Shown here: one piece after another, positions 1 to 5,518 of the stretch
Layout of the letters: each line of letters opens with the position of its first letter
Position numbering within the stretch: position 1 is the first letter of the stretch
Assembly (NCBI GenBank): GCA_031295385.1
Contig: JAUMOL010000014.1
Location: forward strand, 1-10,196
Source: Collinsella sp.
GTDB lineage: Bacteria; Actinomycetota; Coriobacteriia; Coriobacteriales; Coriobacteriaceae
DNA length: 10,196 bases
Direction: 5' to 3'
Translations under genes and position numbers: made by a program
Notes under the pieces: model-generated
Database searches by the model: none
The model's input: the letters and a program-made list of their open reading frames with translations, nothing else
Told to the model about the DNA's origin: nothing

Positions 1-32
1 TCCCTCAACGCGACCCTGCGGAGCCGTGAGCG

Positions 33-58
33 GGGAGGGAAGGTAATCCCGCCCTCCC
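33..58 (-). terminator. Possible stem-loop downstream of rubrerythrin
   Basis: A 7-bp inverted repeat (GGGAGGG at 33-39, CCCTCCC at 52-58) with a 12-nt loop lies 26 nt after the rubrerythrin stop codon. It could end or protect the transcript. No T-tract follows it on the minus strand, so it does not fit a standard intrinsic terminator. Nothing else is recognisable in 1-84. Confidence 0.25.
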
Positions 59-84
59 GGCCCAGCTCATGCCAGCGCCACGCG

Positions 85-624
85 CTAGTAGTTCACCACC
101 TGCTCCTCAAAGTACGCCTTCGGGTGGTTACACACCGGGCACACCTCAGGCGCCTCGGCACCAACGTGCAGGTGCCCGCAGTTCAGGCACTTCCACACCT
201 TTACGCCCTCGCGCTCAAACACCTCGCCCGACTCGATGCGCTCGACGAGTTTGTTGTAGCGCTCCTCGTGGGCCTTCTCGACGGCGGCGACGCCACGGAA
301 CTTCTCAGCGATCTCGGCAAAACCCTCCTCCTCGGCGGTCTTGGCGAACTCGTCGTACATCGTGGTCCACTCGTAGTTCTCGCCCGCAGCGGCATCACGC
401 AGATTGTCCAGGGTATCGGGGACGGCGCCGTCGTGCAGATACTTAAACCACAGCTTGGCGTGCTCGGACTCGTTGCCCGCCGTCTCGGCAAAAATATTCG
501 AGATCTGAACGTAGCCGTCCTTTTTGGCCTTGGATGCATAGTAGCGATACTTGGTGTGTGCCTGGGACTCACCGGCAAAAGCGGTCTCGAGGTTCTTCTT
601 GGTTTGGGAATTCTCAAAATCCAT
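85..624 (-). CDS. rbr: Rubrerythrin
   Basis: A cytoplasmic peroxide-scavenging protein of anaerobes (179 aa) that reduces hydrogen peroxide to water with electrons passed through its own rubredoxin domain. Residues 1 to about 140 form the ferritin-like diiron four-helix bundle, with glutamate ligands around E19 (FAGES), E52-x-x-H55, E82/E85 (GENYEW) and E116-x-x-H119. The C-terminal rubredoxin-like domain carries C146-x2-C149 and C162-x2-C165 for a mononuclear iron. Length and domain order are standard for the family. I chose the ATG at 624 (MDFENS) because the longer reading begins at a TTG and the GAAGGG ribosome-binding sequence lies inside that extension. The gene follows the MutY-like glycosylase after 114 nt, so it may have its own promoter as well as readthrough from rrf2. 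Confidence 0.97.
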   Translation of the reverse strand: MDFENSQTKKNLETAFAGESQAHTKYRYYASKAKKDGYVQISNIFAETAGNESEHAKLWFKYLHDGAVPDTLDNLRDAAAGENYEWTTMYDEFAKTAEEEGFAEIAEKFRGVAAVEKAHEERYNKLVERIESGEVFEREGVKVWKCLNCGHLHVGAEAPEVCPVCNHPKAYFEEQVVNY

Positions 625-698
625 AGGTGTACTTCCCTTCAACGCATGCCGCCCGTAGGCTTCGAGCGGCCTCGTCTTTAGGATGCCCTCATGCCGAA

Positions 699-727
699 AA
701 TCTAAACCTTACAATCCTGTTCTTCAG
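699..727 (-). promoter_or_regulatory. Weak candidate promoter for rubrerythrin
   Basis: On the minus strand, CTGAAG (727-722) and TAGATT (704-699) are 17 nt apart, a plausible but poor sigma-70-type pair. It lies just after the stop codon of the upstream glycosylase gene and about 75 nt before the rubrerythrin ATG. The 114-nt gap makes a separate promoter reasonable, but the match alone is weak. Confidence 0.25.
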
Positions 728-738
728 ATTTGCACGGG

Positions 739-1644
739 CTAGATGCTCAGCCAGCGATCGCCCTCAGCTCGGCAAAAGCCCTCACGCTCCAGGTCGGCTA
801 GAATGCCCGCGATCAAGTCGCGCTCGACCGGCCCACGCCCAGCCGCCGCTTCCATCTCGTTAACGCCCACCACGGCATCAGCAAGCGTAATCCCCGCCGG
901 CTGGCCATCGCGCGCTGCCAGCAACATACGCACGATATGCGCGCGCTTTTGGCGACGCGAGCCCTCAAACTTTGATTGACGGCTATAGCCCGCCGAGCGC
1001 CTGGACGGATTGGGCAACGTCTTTTTTAGATATGCGCCGTAATCTAGCAACGCGTAATACCACGCGCGCGGCGTGTCGGCATCATCGAGCGGCACGGCAA
1101 AGGGAGCGATCTCGTCGGTCGCTGCACCGGGAGCCGCCGGACAGGCGGCTTGGATCAGCGGCACCAGCTCGCGATCGGGAACAGCCGGTACATCGGGAAA
1201 GAAGTGATGCAGAAAGACTGTGCGCACATTGGTCTCCAGATACACGCCCGGAAGATCAAACGCAAACGACCGGATACCCTGCGCCGTTGCCGGGCCAATA
1301 CCAGGCAGAGCGACCAAGTCACGCGTCTCACGCGGAAACTCCCCGTCCCAGTCTTCTACAACGCGCTGAGCGGCCCCATGAAGCGCCAGAGCGCGTCGGT
1401 TGTAGCCCATGCCCTGCCAAGCGTCCAAAACATCGGAAGGCGCGGCCTGGGCAAGCGCCTGCACAGTCGGAAAACGATCGAGCCACACCGGCATGCGCGC
1501 CTCCACACGCGGCACCTGCGTTTGCTGCAGCATGACCTCAGAAAGCCAAATGATGTACGGATCGCGTGTGCGGCGCCACGGAAGGTCACGATAACGCAGG
1601 ACCCCTTCCGAACGAATCATCGAACGAAAGGGGTCCTGAATCAT
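739..1644 (-). CDS. MutY-like HhH-GPD DNA glycosylase without Fe-S cluster
   Basis: A base-excision-repair glycosylase of the HhH-GPD superfamily (301 aa), closest in sequence to the catalytic domain of MutY, which removes adenine mispaired with 8-oxoguanine. The helix-hairpin-helix is LPGIGPATA (113-121), and WLSEVMLQQTQV holds E36, equivalent to catalytic E37 of E. coli MutY. At the position of catalytic D138 the protein has E137 (YLETNV). The four Fe-S cysteines expected after ALLDYGA (199-205) are absent: the stretch reads LKKTLPNPSRRSAGYSRQSK. The MutY 8-oxoG-recognition domain is also missing, replaced by about 65 residues that look winged-helix-like. From memory, a broad subfamily often annotated as MutY or 'HesB' shares these traits, so the substrate is uncertain. 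An Ala/Asp-rich insert lies at about 168-192. The ATG at 1644 has AAGGAG 7 nt upstream. It lies 21 nt after rrf2, probably cotranscribed. Confidence 0.88.
   Translation of the reverse strand: MIQDPFRSMIRSEGVLRYRDLPWRRTRDPYIIWLSEVMLQQTQVPRVEARMPVWLDRFPTVQALAQAAPSDVLDAWQGMGYNRRALALHGAAQRVVEDWDGEFPRETRDLVALPGIGPATAQGIRSFAFDLPGVYLETNVRTVFLHHFFPDVPAVPDRELVPLIQAACPAAPGAATDEIAPFAVPLDDADTPRAWYYALLDYGAYLKKTLPNPSRRSAGYSRQSKFEGSRRQKRAHIVRMLLAARDGQPAGITLADAVVGVNEMEAAAGRGPVERDLIAGILADLEREGFCRAEGDRWLSI
1597..1638. repeat. Perfect 11-bp inverted repeat in the glycosylase gene start
   Basis: CAGGACCCCTT (1597-1607) and AAGGGGTCCTG (1628-1638) are exact reverse complements separated by 20 nt, which themselves hold two CGAACGA copies (1609-1615, 1621-1627). 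The repeat covers codons 3 to 16 of the glycosylase gene, so its mRNA could fold close to the start codon. Function is unknown and the repeat may be chance. Confidence 0.5.
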
Positions 1645-1665
1645 GGCTATGCTCCTTATGCGGCG

Positions 1666-2151
1666 TTATTCCTCCCGGTAAGCGCACTCGCAGGTGGCGT
1701 ACTCGGGAAACGCTTCGCGGTCGGCGAACTTGGGATCGACGGCTGGGAACTGGCGGTGAGCGACGATGTCGCCGAGCGAAACGGAATCGAGGTAGTCGCG
1801 CATCAACGCCTGGGCTCCGGCCCACAGGGGATGATAGCAGCACGCGCCCATGCGCGCACAGTCACCATCGGGCGCGGTGCAATCGTTCATAACCATAGGA
1901 CCCTGAACGGCCTCGACGACCTGGCGGATAGTGACGTCGTCCGGACTGACCTTGAGACGCATGCCACCGTGGACGCCACGCAGGCTCTCCACAATACCGG
2001 CCTGGACCAAACCGTGCTGAATCGAGCGGGCAAACGAATACGGAACATTGACCTCTTCGGCAGCGGTGCGAACAGAAAGTAAGCACTCCGGATCCTCGGC
2101 AAGCATCGCCAGCATACGAAGGGCGTAATCAGTCTTCCTCGATATGTCCAT
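1666..2151 (-). CDS. Rrf2/IscR-type Fe-S transcriptional regulator
   Basis: A DNA-binding regulator of the Rrf2 family (161 aa), whose members (IscR, NsrR, RsrR, CymR) sense iron-sulfur status, nitric oxide or redox state. The N-terminal winged helix-turn-helix starts with the typical MDISRKTDYALRML and includes RGVHGGMRL (58-66) in the wing. The sensor motif C91-x6-C98-x5-C104, followed by C105 and H107, matches the spacing and the cluster-ligand histidine of IscR, so a [2Fe-2S] or [4Fe-4S] ligand set is likely. A second pair, C154/C156, sits near the C-terminus. The ATG at 2151 is preferred over an upstream reading because the conserved N-terminus begins there and AAAGGGGA lies just upstream. 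It precedes the glycosylase gene by 21 nt and probably controls it and itself. Which signal it senses cannot be told from sequence. Confidence 0.93.
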   Translation of the reverse strand: MDISRKTDYALRMLAMLAEDPECLLSVRTAAEEVNVPYSFARSIQHGLVQAGIVESLRGVHGGMRLKVSPDDVTIRQVVEAVQGPMVMNDCTAPDGDCARMGACCYHPLWAGAQALMRDYLDSVSLGDIVAHRQFPAVDPKFADREAFPEYATCECAYREE

Positions 2152-2284
2152 TTTTCCCCTTTCAAGGAATACGAACAGCTCGAACGAGCTCCGGGGCCGA
2201 GCTTGTGTCGAGACGCTAAATGACCGCCAGGACATCCAAATGGTAAATCGGATATCCACTGAGTGCCGCGCTTGGAGCGAAATG

Positions 2285-2295
2285 CATCAGATGCG
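2285..2295. promoter_or_regulatory. Candidate operator palindrome in the rrf2 leader
   Basis: GCATC-A-GATGC is a perfect 5-1-5 palindrome lying 17-27 bp downstream of the candidate rrf2 -10 box, where a repressor could block early transcription. On the minus strand, GATGCATTT (2289-2281) resembles half of the known NsrR consensus, but no second half is visible. Autoregulation by the Rrf2 protein is an inference from position. Confidence 0.3.
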
Positions 2296-2312
2296 ACGCA
2301 CAGTGCAATTTA

Positions 2313-2341
2313 GTATAACCTAACCCCCTGTCTCGTAGAAC
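2313..2341 (-). promoter_or_regulatory. Candidate rrf2 promoter
   Basis: TATACT (2318-2313) is a good -10 box on the minus strand. The best-placed -35, TTCTAC (2341-2336) with a 17-nt spacer, is weak, as expected for a promoter that depends on or is masked by a regulator. The transcript would have a leader of about 155 nt before the rrf2 ATG. That leader also contains an imperfect dyad, GGACATCC (2231-2238) with GGATATCC (2251-2258). Confidence 0.4.
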
Positions 2342-2366
2342 AGGTGTTGCGCAACAAAGCTGTTGT
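2328..2366. promoter_or_regulatory. Cluster of three dyads upstream of rrf2
   Basis: Three inverted repeats are packed into 39 bp: CCTGT-N8-ACAGG (2328-2345, over the candidate -35), the perfect 12-bp palindrome TGTTGCGCAACA (2346-2357), and CAACA-AAGC-TGTTG (2353-2366). Such packing is typical of operator regions. The rest of 2367-2474 shows no gene or clear signal. Confidence 0.4.
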
Positions 2367-2474
2367 TCAGACAGATATACTCATTAGATTTTACTTGCGT
2401 TCCCGAAGGCGCGGGGGTTCTGGGCGAAGATGCACCAGGGCGATCGTTCTATCAAAACAAAGTGCATCAAACGC

Positions 2475-2502
2475 AAAAAGCCACGTCCGAAGACGTGGCT
2501 TT
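2475..2502 (-). terminator. Intrinsic terminator of tRNA-Asp
   Basis: On the minus strand a perfect 11-bp stem (AAAGCCACGTC paired with GACGTGGCTTT) closes on a TTCG tetraloop and continues into TTTTT. It begins 8 nt after the tRNA 3' CCA. An outer clamp ACGCAA (2471-2476)/TTGCGT (2505-2510) extends the stem. On the plus strand only three Ts follow, so it acts mainly on the tRNA transcript. Confidence 0.93.
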
Positions 2503-2510
2503 AATTGCGT

Positions 2511-2588
<78 letters not shown>

Positions 2589-2634
2589 AGGCAGGCGTTC
2601 GCGTTTGTTTCCGCTCGCGTGCGCTGCGGGGATT

Positions 2635-2686
2635 AGTATACACAGAAGTCTGTCCGGCGCGCAACAACTTTTTTGAAAAATTTTTT
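2635..2686 (-). promoter_or_regulatory. Promoter of tRNA-Asp with A/T-tract upstream element
   Basis: On the minus strand TATACT (2640-2635) forms the -10 box and TTGCGC (2664-2659) a -35 at 18-nt spacing. Immediately upstream is an alternating A/T tract (AAAAAATTTTTCAAAAAAG, 2686-2668), placed as an UP element that binds the polymerase alpha subunits at strong stable-RNA promoters. The mature tRNA starts about 40 nt after the expected initiation site, implying a short 5' leader removed by RNase P. Confidence 0.6.
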
Positions 2687-2729
2687 GGGGCCATCCGGGA
2701 GGGCTTCCGGGGCTGAGGGCGGTGGTTAA

Positions 2730-2800
2730 GTTTGCTGCTCTACAGTCCTGCGCAAGACGGAAAGCACATTAAGTGCTTTCCTTTGCGTGCGGAACTCGCG
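2730..2800 (-). repeat. 71-bp structured repeat, copy A
   Basis: Read on the minus strand, this element is nearly identical to copy B at 3022-3092. The first 20 and the last 30 positions match B except for one base (C instead of G, 5 nt from the end). Its centre is a hairpin, GGAAAGCAC-TTAAT-GTGCTTTCC, inside an outer clamp CGCAA/TTGCG. Relative to B, four stem pairs have changed on both sides and remain paired. Weak similarity continues a few bases past the core (TAAG-TTT against TAAGGTTT). Read on the plus strand the hairpin is followed by TTTGCG and would look like a weak terminator. Identity is unknown: REP-like palindrome, MITE remnant or RNA element are all possible. Confidence 0.85.
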
Positions 2801-2856
2801 AAAAGGTCCGTTGCCGCCGCCCGCCCCCCGCGGCTCTCGGGGGCTCCCACCCCAAA

Positions 2857-2879
2857 TGTGCGGAGCAAAGCTCCGCACA
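2857..2879 (+). terminator. Perfect 10-bp hairpin with pyrimidine tail
   Basis: TGTGCGGAGC and GCTCCGCACA are exact reverse complements around an AAA loop. On the plus strand the stem is followed by CCTTCTTTTCTTT, a pyrimidine-rich but broken T-tract. On the minus strand only TTT follows. No plus-strand gene precedes it, so it may be a structural element rather than a terminator. Confidence 0.4.
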
Positions 2880-2935
2880 CCTTCTTTTCTTTCAACTAAA
2901 GAACGCCGGAAATTCGACGCTGGATTGTTAACCTT

Positions 2936-2962
2936 GCTGGGCGTTGTCGACGCCAAACCAGC
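2936..2962. repeat. Bulged stem-loop
   Basis: GCTGG (2936-2940) pairs with CCAGC (2958-2962), enclosing an inner GCGT (2941-2944)/ACGC (2950-2953) stem with a bulge of four bases (CAAA) on one side. The tip contains the palindrome GTCGAC. It sits between the two copies of the 71-bp repeat; its role is unknown. Confidence 0.35.
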
Positions 2963-2986
2963 TCAGAAGCTATATCGATACAGAAA

Positions 2987-3121
2987 GGTCCCCGACCGGA
3001 GGGGCCGGATATAAGGTTTATCGCGAGTTCCGCACGCAAAGAAGGCCACTTAATGTGGCCTTCGTCTTGCGCAGGACTGTAGAGCAGGAAACCTTATGTC
3101 CGGCCCCTCCGGCCGGGGACC
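2987..3121. repeat. 135-bp palindromic structure with 33-bp arms, just after tsaD
   Basis: Arms at 2987-3019 and 3089-3121 are reverse complements at 31 of 33 positions. The two exceptions are A at 2995 and T at 3010; on either strand one becomes a G-U pair and one a mismatch. The loop is copy B of the 71-bp repeat, which folds into its own hairpin, so the transcript would form a nested stem. It starts 13 nt downstream of the tsaD stop and on the minus strand is followed by TTTCTGT, so it probably ends or stabilises the operon mRNA. A mobile-element remnant with terminal inverted repeats is the alternative. Confidence 0.8.
3022..3092 (+). repeat. 71-bp structured repeat, copy B
   Basis: The inverted partner of copy A. 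Its hairpin is GAAGGCCAC-TTAAT-GTGGCCTTC, flanked by CGCAA (3035-3039)/TTGCG (3067-3071) and by an outermost TCC/GGA. Eight of the nine differences from A form four compensated base pairs in this stem. The loop TTAAT and all flanks are unchanged apart from one base. On the minus strand, the direction of tsaD transcription, the hairpin is followed by TTTGCG, so it could act as the operon's terminator. Confidence 0.85.
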
Positions 3122-3133
3122 GCGCCTTTGCGA

Positions 3134-5518
3134 CTACAGCGTCATGTTCGGATCGGCGTCGACGTCGAACGGCGAGATTTCTCCTCGATCGAATTTACGG
3201 CGGGCGACCTCCGCGATCATGGCGGCGTTGTCGGTGCATGCCGAGAGAGGCGGCACCGTCACGCGGATGCCCTGGCGCCCGAGCTTCTTGATCATCATCT
3301 CGCGCAGATGCGGATTAGCCGAGACGCCGCCGCCGATGCAGTATTCCTTGCATCCGGTGGCATGCAGCGCGTTCTTGGCCTTCTTGTACTGTACGTCAAA
3401 GACCGCGGCCTCAAACGAAGCCGCCAGGTCGGGCAGATGAATCGTACGCCCGGCTTTGGTCTCCTGCTCAATGTAGAGCGTCACGGCCGTCTTAAGGCCC
3501 GAAAGCGAGAACCGATAGTCTCCCCTACTATTGAGCGCACGGGGGAAGTCAATCGCGCGGGGATTGCCCGTCTCGGCCAGTTTGGAAATGATGGGACCGC
3601 CAGGATAGCCCAGACCCAGCGCCTTAGCCACCTTGTCGAAGGCCTCACCCACGGCGTCGTCGAGCGTCTCGCCGAGCACCTCGTAGTCGCCCCACGCCTT
3701 GACGTGAACAAGCATGGTATGACCGCCCGAGACGAGCGTGAAGATAAACGGCGGCTTGAGATCGGGCTGCGCCAGCAGGTTGGCAAACAGGTGGCCCTCC
3801 AGATGATTGACACACACGAGCGGTTTACCGGCAGCATAGGCAAAGCCCTTGGCGAAGGCGACGCCCACCACCAGAGCACCCACCAGGCCCGGACCCTGTG
3901 TCACGCCAACAGCGGCGAGTTCGCTCGGCGCGATGGCTCCGCCCTCAAGACCAAGCGATGCCGCGGCATCCTCGAGCGCCGCGTCCACGACGCTCACGAT
4001 AACCTCAACGTGCTTGCGCGAAGCGATCTCGGGCACTACGCCGCCAAAACGGGCATGAAAATCGATCTGCGTCGAAACCTGATTGGCCAGCATATTACCG
4101 TTCGCATCGATAATCGCCACAGCCGTCTCATCGCACGAACTCTCGATGGCAAGCACCAGGCGGCGACGCTCAATTTCGGCGCGCTCCTCAACGGTGCGCT
4201 CGGGTGCAGGTAGCGGCCATACGCGCTGCTCAGCCGCCGTCGGCTCGGGCGAAGCGTTGTCAACCGGGAGCACCAAGGGCAGCGGCGCCGTCATGACGAT
4301 GGCGTCTTTGCCAACACCGTAGTAACCACGGCGGCGGCCCGCCTCGGTAAAGCCCAGGGAAGCATAGAGCGCAATAGCGCCCTCGTTGCCATCCTCAACC
4401 TCGAGCGAGGCGGTCGTGCAGCCGAGCATCTGGGCATCGTAGCTCACGTGCGACAGCAGCTTGCGAGCAATACCCTCGCGGCGATGCTTCGGGTCGACGG
4501 CAACATCCAGAATCTGCACGTCACCGTCTACGACCATGCCACCGGCAAGCCCCAGCAGCTGACCGTCGTCGTGCGCCACCCACCAGCTGCGCGGCGCCGC
4601 AACATCCTCGCCCAGCTCGGACAGGAACATGCCCGGCGTCCACGCCTCGTGCCCGGCGTCTTCAAAGCAGGCGGCCTCCAGCGCACTCGCGCCCTCGGCG
4701 TCCGCCGCACCCATGGGGCGAAATTGCAGATGGCGACCGGCGAGCTCATCGGCGACGCCCGTAATTTCGCTCTGCGCGCTCTCGGCTAGACCGAGGCGTT
4801 TGCGCTCGTTTTCCTCGGCATCAGAAAGGCGCGTATAGATCGGTAGGACGCGGGCCGGATCGCCGTCACCCGCGGCATGCGCAAGGAGGAGGCCCTCGCC
4901 CGAAGGCCACCACAAGCCGCGCTCTACGCAGCGAGCGGCCTCATCCTCACGCAAAAGCTTGCCGTAACGTACCAAGCCGTCGCCCGTCAGCCTAATTTGA
5001 TTCCAGTCGGTGGCCTCGCGCCACTCATCGAGCGCCATGGCTGCCTTGACCACGCCCTCACGCTCAAACTGACGCTCGGGGCCTTCGTCCCCCAGCACAT
5101 ACAGCGCCGGGTACACCTCGCCGCGCATGGCGTCGGCAAGAACACCAAGCTTGCCGCGCACGCCGGCCTTCCATGCCGTCCAGGCGCAAGCATCGAGCGT
5201 CGACACGCCCAGCAACGGCACATTGGCACCGCGCGCCAGACCCTTTGCGGTGGAGATGCCGATACGCACGCCCGTAAACGAGCCGGGACCGCGACCGACC
5301 ACATAACAGCCGACATCGCTGCGATCCAGGCCAGCCTGCTTCAGCATGCCATCAACAGTATTCACGAGCTCCACATTGGCATGGCGACGACACATATGGT
5401 CGCCACTCACCAGCTTCGCCTCGCCCGTCTGTCCATCAATCCAGCTTGCCGCGCAGGCAAGCATATCGGTCGAAGTATCGAGCGCCACCACCAGCGCGTA
5501 ATCGTTATGCAAGCTCAT
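3134..5518 (-). CDS. tsaB-rimI-tsaD: TsaB-RimI-TsaD triple-domain fusion protein
   Basis: One 794-aa cytoplasmic polypeptide joining three usually separate proteins. TsaB (about 1-235; GRGPGSFTGVRIG at 75-87) is the scaffold partner of TsaD. RimI (about 262-412) is a GNAT N-acetyltransferase; its acetyl-CoA loop is RREGIA (346-351), followed by NEGAIALYASLGF (378-390), and RimI acetylates the N-terminus of ribosomal protein S18. TsaD (about 453-794) transfers threonylcarbamoyl to A37 of ANN-decoding tRNAs. It shows IESSCDETAV, the metal-binding HLEGH (H572, H576), SGGHT, GGGVSANPHL and CTDNAAMI (D763). A Pro/Glu-rich linker (about 413-452) separates RimI and TsaD. The ATG at 5518 (MSLHNDY) fits the TsaB N-terminus; the longer reading starts with TTG. 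It overlaps tsaE by 14 nt. All catalytic motifs look intact. RimI-TsaD and TsaB-RimI fusions are known; I believe the triple form occurs in Coriobacteriia. Confidence 0.95.
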   Translation of the reverse strand: MSLHNDYALVVALDTSTDMLACAASWIDGQTGEAKLVSGDHMCRRHANVELVNTVDGMLKQAGLDRSDVGCYVVGRGPGSFTGVRIGISTAKGLARGANVPLLGVSTLDACAWTAWKAGVRGKLGVLADAMRGEVYPALYVLGDEGPERQFEREGVVKAAMALDEWREATDWNQIRLTGDGLVRYGKLLREDEAARCVERGLWWPSGEGLLLAHAAGDGDPARVLPIYTRLSDAEENERKRLGLAESAQSEITGVADELAGRHLQFRPMGAADAEGASALEAACFEDAGHEAWTPGMFLSELGEDVAAPRSWWVAHDDGQLLGLAGGMVVDGDVQILDVAVDPKHRREGIARKLLSHVSYDAQMLGCTTASLEVEDGNEGAIALYASLGFTEAGRRRGYYGVGKDAIVMTAPLPLVLPVDNASPEPTAAEQRVWPLPAPERTVEERAEIERRRLVLAIESSCDETAVAIIDANGNMLANQVSTQIDFHARFGGVVPEIASRKHVEVIVSVVDAALEDAAASLGLEGGAIAPSELAAVGVTQGPGLVGALVVGVAFAKGFAYAAGKPLVCVNHLEGHLFANLLAQPDLKPPFIFTLVSGGHTMLVHVKAWGDYEVLGETLDDAVGEAFDKVAKALGLGYPGGPIISKLAETGNPRAIDFPRALNSRGDYRFSLSGLKTAVTLYIEQETKAGRTIHLPDLAASFEAAVFDVQYKKAKNALHATGCKEYCIGGGVSANPHLREMMIKKLGRQGIRVTVPPLSACTDNAAMIAEVARRKFDRGEISPFDVDADPNMTL

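Larger units (their letters stand above)
2801..2986. other. Gene-free spacer between the two repeat copies
   Basis: Apart from the two hairpins listed separately (2857-2879 and 2936-2962), this stretch holds a very C-rich run around 2813-2854 and a pyrimidine run at 2880-2894. No reading frame has a convincing start, ribosome-binding site or protein family. It is bounded by inverted copies of the 71-bp element, so it could in principle invert. Confidence 0.5.

Noticed and set aside
1150..2082. Plus-strand open frame of 310 aa spanning the glycosylase and rrf2 genes
   Set aside because: Crosses two convincing genes on the other strand and has no domain signature.
2377..2382. TATACT on the plus strand as a promoter
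   Set aside because: No -35 at a usable distance, and no gene or stable RNA follows on the plus strand; the next element is the back of the tRNA terminator.
2687..2729. G-rich stretch with a CCGGGA/TTCCGG stem as a terminator
   Set aside because: Only six pairs with a wobble, and the minus strand continues with an A-tract rather than a T-tract.
2730..3121. CRISPR array
   Set aside because: Only two copies, in opposite orientation, with internal palindromes and no regular spacers or cas genes.
3128..4213. Plus-strand open frame of 361 aa opposite tsaD
   Set aside because: Antisense to intact TsaD motifs, no ribosome-binding site or family resemblance.
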